Assembly (NCBI GenBank): GCA_016293225.1
Contig: JAEDEQ010000065.1
Coordinates: forward strand, 1 to 9,787
Direction: 5' to 3'
Length of the DNA stretch: 9,787 nucleotides
Source: Clostridiaceae bacterium
Lineage (GTDB): Bacteria; Bacillota; Clostridia; Oscillospirales; Acutalibacteraceae
Shown: one piece after another, positions 5,658-9,787 of the stretch
Numbering within the stretch: the first letter of the stretch is position 1
How the letters are laid out: every line of letters starts with the position of its first letter
Made by a program: the position numbers and the translations under genes
The notes under the pieces: model-generated
Databases searched by the model: none
Told to the model about the DNA's origin: nothing
The model's input: the letters and a program-made list of their open reading frames with translations, nothing else

Positions 5658-6092
5658 TCAAATATCTTTTCCGTTGATTTTCTTTTCAAGCGTTACCGTT
5701 GTTCCGCGCCCGGGGGCGGAGCGGACTCTGACCTTGTCCGTGAAGCTTTCCATCACTGCAAAGCCGAGACCTGCGCGCTCGCCGCCGAGGGTTGTGAAAA
5801 GCGGCTGGCGCGCCTGCTCAATGTCCTCAATTCCGACTCCGCGGTCGCGAACCTTTATTCTGATAATATTCTTGTCCGTAATTGAGGCGGTTATGTAAAT
5901 TTTGCCCATTTTTTCCCGGTAGCCGTGGACAATGGCGTTTGTAACAGCCTCGCTGACTGCCGTTTTGATGTCGTTGAGTTCTTCAAGCGTCGGGTCAAGC
6001 GCGGAAGCAAAGCTTGCCACCGCAACGCGTGAAAAGCCCTCGTTAATGCTTTTGCTTTCAAAGGAAAGCTTCATTTCGTTGATTGTTTTCAT
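5658..6092 (-). CDS. spoIIAB: Anti-sigma F factor and serine kinase SpoIIAB
   Basis: This 144-residue GHKL-fold protein holds sigma F inactive and phosphorylates SpoIIAA with ATP. The Bergerat ATP pocket is complete: N-box EAVTNAIVHGY (48-58, with Glu48 as general base and Asn52 for Mg), G1 box DRGVGIED (83-90), an ATP lid around 94-107 (ARQPLFTTLGGERA), and G2 box GLGF (108-111). FSRVAVASF (20-28) matches the conserved N-terminal segment, with Arg22 corresponding to Bacillus Arg20, implicated in sigma F and SpoIIAA contacts. The length is standard. The ATG follows AAAGGAGG by 10 bases, a strong site. The gene is 18 bases after spoIIAA and 32 before sigF. Kinase residues are intact, so the partner switch should work as in Bacillus. 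Confidence 0.97.
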   Translation of the reverse strand: MKTINEMKLSFESKSINEGFSRVAVASFASALDPTLEELNDIKTAVSEAVTNAIVHGYREKMGKIYITASITDKNIIRIKVRDRGVGIEDIEQARQPLFTTLGGERAGLGFAVMESFTDKVRVRSAPGRGTTVTLEKKINGKDI

Positions 6093-6110
6093 TTTTTTAA
6101 AACCTCCTTT

Positions 6111-6455
6111 TCAAGTGGCGCTTTGAACGCTTTGCGGGTCGGTTGCTCTGAGCTTCAGCTCGCCGAGCTTTTCAAGTCCGGCAAGCTTCATCACCTTGTA
6201 TGCGGCGGGGGAAAGATTTTCAACCCTTATTCTTCCGCCGACGCTTCTCATAAGCTTGTACCGCCCCATAACAAGACCGATTCCGGAGGAATCCATGAAG
6301 CTGACTTTTGAAAAATCAAGAATGAGCGTTTGCGGACGTTTGTGAATGATTGCGTCGTCAATGCTTATGCGGATAAGACTTGCGCTGTGGTGGTCAATTT
6401 CCCCGTCGAGCACAACGCGAATCTCTTTTTTAAGATATTCTATCCTTGCAGACAT
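6111..6455 (-). CDS. spoIIAA: Anti-sigma F factor antagonist SpoIIAA
   Basis: This is a 114-residue STAS-domain protein. In its unphosphorylated form SpoIIAA binds SpoIIAB and frees sigma F in the forespore; SpoIIAB inactivates it by phosphorylating one serine, and SpoIIE reverses this. The motif FMDSSGIGLVMGRYK (53-67) matches the Bacillus phosphorylation loop almost exactly, and Ser56 corresponds to Bacillus Ser58. The N-terminal strand DGEIDHHSA (17-25) also matches the family (GELDHH). The length is usual. The ATG has a GAGGAGA site 6-7 bases upstream. It is the first gene of the operon, after the folC terminator; 18 bases separate it from spoIIAB, whose AAAGGAGG site lies just past this stop codon. 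The DHH strand, phosphoserine loop and neighbours all point to SpoIIAA rather than a general RsbV-type antagonist. Confidence 0.96.
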   Translation of the reverse strand: MSARIEYLKKEIRVVLDGEIDHHSASLIRISIDDAIIHKRPQTLILDFSKVSFMDSSGIGLVMGRYKLMRSVGGRIRVENLSPAAYKVMKLAGLEKLGELKLRATDPQSVQSAT

Positions 6456-6478
6456 TGTTTATCTCCTCTTCCTTTCTT

Positions 6479-6504
6479 ATTCAGATGAACCCGGATTTTC
6501 CGCC
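6479..6504 (-). promoter_or_regulatory. Possible sigma-H-like promoter of the spoIIA operon
   Basis: In Bacillus, spoIIA is transcribed by sigma-H (about AGGAWWT, 11-12 bases, GAAT). On the minus strand here, GGCGGAAAA (near 6496-6504) is followed about a dozen bases on by TGAATAA (GAAT at 6479-6482). The -35 match is imperfect and the spacing slightly short. The start point would fall near 6471, leaving a very short leader containing the GAGGAGA ribosome binding site. No good sigma-A promoter is apparent in the gap. This is a weak, context-driven call. Confidence 0.25.
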
Positions 6505-6519
6505 TGCGTTTGTTCTGCG

Positions 6520-6550
6520 GCGGACAACGGATTACGGCAGTTGCGGACAA
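6520..6550 (-). repeat. Two direct copies of TTGTCCGC upstream of spoIIA
   Basis: On the minus strand TTGTCCGC occurs at 6543-6550 and again at 6520-6527, 23 bases apart, close to two helical turns. The pair lies between the folC terminator and the spoIIAA start. TTGTC matches the first half of the Spo0A box (TTTGTCRAA) but the second half does not. They could be degenerate Spo0A sites, since Spo0A activates spoIIA in Bacillus, or chance repeats. The first copy also overlaps the tail of the terminator. Confidence 0.3.
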
Positions 6551-6592
6551 AAACAAAAAGACCTACCGTAAAGACAAGCTCTATGGTAAGTC
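6547..6592 (-). terminator. Intrinsic terminator after folC
   Basis: Read on the minus strand, GACTTACC pairs with GGTAGGTC (8 pairs, one G-U). Past an A-C mismatch the stem continues with UAGAG against CUUUA (one G-U), closing a CUUGU loop. TTTTTGTTTTTGT follows directly. Stem plus U-tract is the standard rho-independent form. It begins about 30 bases after the folC stop and separates the folC operon from spoIIA, implying that spoIIA has its own promoter. Confidence 0.8.
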
Positions 6593-6621
6593 ATTTACTG
6601 TGAAATTTTTGGCGAAAGGCG

Positions 6622-7920
6622 TCAGCCGATAAAATTTTTACGCACGGCGCCGGCAAGATAAAACGAACCGGCAATAACCAATGCGCAGTCGGAGTGCAAA
6701 AGCGCGGTTGCTTTTTTGAGCGCTTCGTTCATGTCGCGCTCAAAAAGGACATTGCCGCAGTATTTTTCCGCGTACCCGGCAAGAACGGACGGGTCCTCTC
6801 CGCGGCGCTCGTCGCAGAGGGTGAAAACAATGTTTTCACACCGCGGAGCAAGAATTTCAATCGCCGCTTTATAATCCTTGTCCTTCATGTATGCGGCAAG
6901 CAAGGTGACGCGCCTGCCGGAAAAAAAGCGGTCAATGAACCCTGCAAGCGTTTTTGCCGCGCCCTCGTTGTGGCCGCCGTCAATGACCGTCAGCGGCTCT
7001 GTGCGCACAATTTCCGTCCGCGCCGGAAGGAAAGCGCTTTCCAACCCTTTGCGTAAGGCCTCGTCTGTAACGGTATAGCCGAGAGTGCGCAGCGCCTTTA
7101 TACTCTCGAGCGCACAGGCGGCGTTTGCAAGCTGATGCTCGCCCGGAAGCTTGATGGAAAACGAAAGCGAGTCGTACTTGAGCTCTGTTTTGAACATACT
7201 CTCGCCCAAAATGTGCGCTTTTTTCATGTCCGGGAAAACTATCCGGCAGCCGTTCTCCCTGCTTGCCCGGCAAAGAATTTCCTTAACGCTTTCCTGCTGC
7301 GGACAAAAGTCAAAGCCGCCGTTCTCCGCCGGGAACGAAACAACTGCGCTGCCTTCTTTGATTGCGCCTGCTTTGTTTGCGGCAATTTTTTCAACCGTAT
7401 CTCCGAGGATCTCTGTGTGGTCGAGCGAAATGCAAGTGAACACCGTAACGAGCGGCGCAGGTATAACGTTGGTGCTGTCGTCCCTGCCTCCGATTCCGGC
7501 CTCAAGCACAACAAGGTCGCATTTCTGCTCGCAGAAATACACAAGAGCAACGGCAAGAATGAATTCAAAAAACGTCGGCTGAAGCTGCTGCGGCAGACGT
7601 TCGCTTTTTTCCCTGACTGCTTCGGTAAGGCGGCAAAAATCCGCTTCGGGAATATATCTTGAATCAATCTGAATGCGCTCGCAAAAGCTTTCCACAAACG
7701 GCGATGTAAAAAGCCCGGCTTTGTAGCCGGCCGCGCTGAGGCACGAGGCGGTCATTGTTGAAACCGAGCCTTTTCCGTTTGTTCCGAGAACATGAATGAA
7801 CCGCAGTTTTTTCTGCGGTTCAGAGAGGGCAAAAAGCAGGGCGCTTATGCGTTCGAGCGAGCTGCTTTTTGCAAATTTTTTTCTTGAATAGACGTAGCTT
7901 AGCGCTTCGTTAAAGGTCAT
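6622..7920 (-). CDS. folC: Bifunctional folylpolyglutamate synthase / dihydrofolate synthase
   Basis: This cytoplasmic Mur-ligase-like enzyme adds glutamate to folates by an ATP-driven acyl-phosphate route; many bacterial FolC proteins also make dihydrofolate from dihydropteroate. The 432-residue length is normal. Visible motifs are the P-loop HVLGTNGKGS (residues 43-52), FTSPF (about 71-75), the EAGIGGRDDSTNV loop (family form usually E-x-GLGGR-x-DATN), SLDHTEILG (ATP/Mg region), and IDGGHNEGA in the C-terminal domain where DGAHNP is more usual. The ATG is preceded by a weak site (GGAAG, 7 bases). It lies 24 bases after the zinc-ribbon gene and is followed by an intrinsic terminator, so it looks like the last gene of its operon. 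Whether it has dihydrofolate synthase activity cannot be decided from sequence, and no folP or folE is nearby. The family assignment is very secure. Confidence 0.95.
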   Translation of the reverse strand: MTFNEALSYVYSRKKFAKSSSLERISALLFALSEPQKKLRFIHVLGTNGKGSVSTMTASCLSAAGYKAGLFTSPFVESFCERIQIDSRYIPEADFCRLTEAVREKSERLPQQLQPTFFEFILAVALVYFCEQKCDLVVLEAGIGGRDDSTNVIPAPLVTVFTCISLDHTEILGDTVEKIAANKAGAIKEGSAVVSFPAENGGFDFCPQQESVKEILCRASRENGCRIVFPDMKKAHILGESMFKTELKYDSLSFSIKLPGEHQLANAACALESIKALRTLGYTVTDEALRKGLESAFLPARTEIVRTEPLTVIDGGHNEGAAKTLAGFIDRFFSGRRVTLLAAYMKDKDYKAAIEILAPRCENIVFTLCDERRGEDPSVLAGYAEKYCGNVLFERDMNEALKKATALLHSDCALVIAGSFYLAGAVRKNFIG

Positions 7921-7944
7921 TTGAACACTTCCGTCGGCTGTGAT

Positions 7945-8382
7945 TTACTTTTCTGTGCTTTGGGAGAGCAGGCTCTCTTTGGTGCTTTTGCTTTGTTCGG
8001 ACGGCAAAGCCGTTGTTTCTTCGGTCTTTGAGCTTTCGCTTGTGCAGCTTTCCGAAAGCGTTGAGACTGCGGACGTGCCGTCTTTCGGCGCGAACGGACC
8101 TTTTGAAGCGCGCGAGCCGAAAATCAGCAGAGCGGTTATTACCGCGCAAATGATGAAAAAGATGAGCGATGCAACAAGGCAGCCTGTACCTTTTGAGCCT
8201 TTTTCCGTTCTGCGCCCGCGCCGCCGTTCACCGGACTGAACGGGACGGCTGAAAGAGGGAGGAACAGGCGGAAGCAGGGCAGCTGACGGGTCCTTTTCTG
8301 CTTTCGGCTCGCAAACAGTTCCGCAGCCCGGGCAGAAATTGGCATTGTCAGGTAAAGCTCTGCCGCATTTTGAACAGTTCAT
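7945..8382 (-). CDS. Zinc-ribbon, single-pass membrane protein of unknown function
   Basis: This is a 145-residue protein. Residues 1-21 form a zinc ribbon of four cysteines in two CxxC knuckles (Cys3, Cys6, Cys17, Cys20), of the short N-terminal type common in Firmicute membrane proteins. A Pro-rich linker (about 32-47) and a basic patch (Arg53-Arg58) follow. One transmembrane helix spans about residues 68-88. The last 55 residues are Ser/Thr/Glu-rich and low in complexity, probably an extracytoplasmic tail. By the positive-inside rule the zinc ribbon should face the cytoplasm. The ATG has a strong site, AGGAGG with an 8-base spacer. The gene lies 35 bases after the phosphoesterase and 24 before folC, so it is probably the middle gene of an operon. 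I recognise the architecture, not a function. Confidence 0.82.
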   Translation of the reverse strand: MNCSKCGRALPDNANFCPGCGTVCEPKAEKDPSAALLPPVPPSFSRPVQSGERRRGRRTEKGSKGTGCLVASLIFFIICAVITALLIFGSRASKGPFAPKDGTSAVSTLSESCTSESSKTEETTALPSEQSKSTKESLLSQSTEK

Positions 8383-8417
8383 TTTCCTTTCCTCCTGTCT
8401 TTCAGCAAGTATTTATG

Positions 8418-9785
8418 TTATTTGTTGTTGATTCTGTAGTTTGCGTATGCAAGGAACTGACCGCCGACAAAGTCGCACGCGGTAACTATTATGTATGACG
8501 GATAGGCCGTGATGAAAAGACCCTCGCTCATTGTGCCTGAGTTTGAGGTAAGCTTCGGCTGAAGCGGACCGGTTGTTCTCGGTGCAGCGCAGCTTGAAAC
8601 ATGAACCATTGTTGCCGTTGTTCCGTCGTAATCGGTGATGTTAAGCCTTGGATTGTAGCTTTGCATATCATAGGTGAAGTGCGAATGGCCGTTGAAGAAC
8701 GTTACGTTCTTGTATTCCTCAAGGAGACTTCTGAAACGCTTTTCGTCCTTGTTTCCGGTGCGATAGGGGAGGTTATATGACTCTCCGTAGTCATTGATGA
8801 GGTTACCCTCGCCCATTTCGGGTTCGCCATCCGGAGCGTTGAGGAACGTGTGGAAAAAGAGGTATACTCTTTCGTCCTTGTGCGCTTCAAACTGCTCCTC
8901 AAGCCAGTTGAGCTGCTTGTCGGTAACAAGGCGGACGCCCGGTGCGTAAACGCCGGAAATCTGCGAGAAGAAGATGAAAACATCGCCGTGGCTTTCCTCT
9001 CCGCGGAAAACAAAGTCATAGCCGTTATCGGCAACGGCAAGAACGCCCTCGCGCGGGTTTTCGCCGTAAACGCCCTTGTTGAGATATTTCTGCCACATCT
9101 TGGTGTTGAGCTTGTTTCCGCAGTCATGGTTTCCGCGGCAGGTGAAGACCGGGAAATCGTGCTCTGCGGAATACTTGCTGACCTTTTTGAACGAGCTTGT
9201 TTCGCCTGCAAAGGAAAGGTCACCGCTCATTCCGACCATTGAAACGCCGAGGCTGTCAAGGAAGTTGAGCGCTCTTGGGAAAGAGGTGTCGGACTTGTCC
9301 TTTATGCCGTCAAAGTATCTTCCGAAGTGGATGTCGCTGAGGGCACCGAAAGAATAGATTTCTCCGTCATAGGTGCTGATTTTTTCTGCCGGAACTGCGT
9401 CCTTGTCAAGCAGCTCGTCGCCGTAATAAAGCAAAACGGTTTCTGCTCCTTCGGGAATTGCAAGGAATTCGCTGAGCGTTTCGCTGCCCTCGCCGTTTTT
9501 AACGTTGATTTTTGCAAAGCGTGAATAAGGAACTTCTGCACCGCTTGCGGTTTTTGCGGTCAGTTTTTCTCCGTCTGCCGTTCCCCAAAAAACGCTGTAT
9601 TCACCGTCATAATTTGAGGTGACGGAAACGGTTGAGCCGGCGCAGCCGGGGTCGCTGTCATTGAAAGCAATGGCTGAATCGGCAACAATTCCGCCGTCCG
9701 GTTTTGCGGGAACTGCCGGTGCGGCAATGATGCCCCACGACATCAGCAGAGCCGTGAGCAGGGCAATCAGCTTTTTTAAGGTCAT
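8418..9785 (-). CDS. Secreted calcineurin-like metallophosphoesterase
   Basis: This 455-residue protein begins with a Sec-type signal peptide: Lys4-Lys5, a hydrophobic run to about residue 22, and small residues around 21-27, so export is likely. Residues about 30-140 look like a beta-rich domain I cannot name. The metallophosphoesterase core follows, with the family's metal-ligand motifs in order: SDIHFG (Asp151, His153), SGDLSF (Asp189), RGNHDC (Asn219, His220), FFHTF (His312) and NGHSHF (His367, His369). All expected ligands for a two-metal phosphoesterase are present, so it is probably catalytic, but the substrate (nucleotide, phospholipid or phosphoprotein) cannot be read from sequence. 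The ATG at 9783-9785 gives a convincing signal peptide. Only two bases lie upstream, so the ribosome binding site and promoter are outside the window. The next gene starts 35 bases downstream, which suggests co-transcription. Family assignment is firm; biological role is unknown. Confidence 0.9.
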   Translation of the reverse strand: MTLKKLIALLTALLMSWGIIAAPAVPAKPDGGIVADSAIAFNDSDPGCAGSTVSVTSNYDGEYSVFWGTADGEKLTAKTASGAEVPYSRFAKINVKNGEGSETLSEFLAIPEGAETVLLYYGDELLDKDAVPAEKISTYDGEIYSFGALSDIHFGRYFDGIKDKSDTSFPRALNFLDSLGVSMVGMSGDLSFAGETSSFKKVSKYSAEHDFPVFTCRGNHDCGNKLNTKMWQKYLNKGVYGENPREGVLAVADNGYDFVFRGEESHGDVFIFFSQISGVYAPGVRLVTDKQLNWLEEQFEAHKDERVYLFFHTFLNAPDGEPEMGEGNLINDYGESYNLPYRTGNKDEKRFRSLLEEYKNVTFFNGHSHFTYDMQSYNPRLNITDYDGTTATMVHVSSCAAPRTTGPLQPKLTSNSGTMSEGLFITAYPSYIIVTACDFVGGQFLAYANYRINNK

Positions 9786-9787
9786 AG

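Noticed and set aside
7135..7662. Plus-strand ORF of 175 codons opposite folC
   Set aside because: It lies wholly inside folC, whose motifs are unambiguous, has no recognisable domain, and is explained by the GC-rich codon pattern of the real gene.
8850..9242. Plus-strand ORF of 130 codons opposite the phosphoesterase
   Set aside because: It is antisense to the catalytic core of the phosphoesterase, and its translation shows no motif.

Overview
The window looks like chromosome of a spore-forming Firmicute of the class Clostridia, probably a gut-type lineage near Oscillospirales. The reasons are a complete spoIIA sporulation operon, a T-box leader, strong AGGAGG-type ribosome binding sites, TTG starts, a base composition near 50% GC judged by eye, and intergenic palindromes typical of such genomes. 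The lineage below class is inference. All eight large genes, and one small one I add, lie on the minus strand, so transcription runs from high to low coordinates.

Region 1 (about 9785 to 6547) holds a secreted calcineurin-like metallophosphoesterase, a small zinc-ribbon membrane protein and folC, spaced 35 and 24 bases apart. They are probably co-transcribed and end at an intrinsic terminator (6547-6592). Region 2 (about 6540 to 4957) is spoIIAA-spoIIAB-sigF: anti-anti-sigma factor, anti-sigma kinase and the forespore sigma factor F. A short leader precedes it, with a weak sigma-H-like promoter and two copies of an 8-base repeat. sigF starts at TTG and is shorter at its N-terminus than Bacillus SpoIIAC.

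Region 3 (4839 to 238) is a tryptophan-responsive uptake operon. A strong sigma-A promoter (TTGACA, 17 bases, TTTAAT) drives a T-box leader. Its specifier codon reads UGG (Trp), and its antiterminator bulge reads UGGC, which matches a tRNA ending GCCA as bacterial tRNA-Trp does. A terminator in competition with the antiterminator follows. Next come a 35-codon small ORF with its own ribosome binding site, then trpX (lipoprotein), trpY (permease), trpZ (ATPase) and a ClC-type anion transporter. The first two transporter proteins contain no tryptophan at all.

Region 4 (1-237), downstream of the operon, is non-coding and made of palindromes and a direct repeat, probably a dispersed repeat cluster.

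The least explained part is the small ORF between the T-box terminator and trpX. Its stop codon overlaps the trpX start (ATGA), it carries one Trp codon at position 6, and a hairpin begins two codons later. This could be a second, translational Trp-sensing layer beneath the T-box; that is inference only. The ClC protein is also notable: it resembles the fluoride-exporting CLC-F branch at one filter loop but departs from it at key positions.
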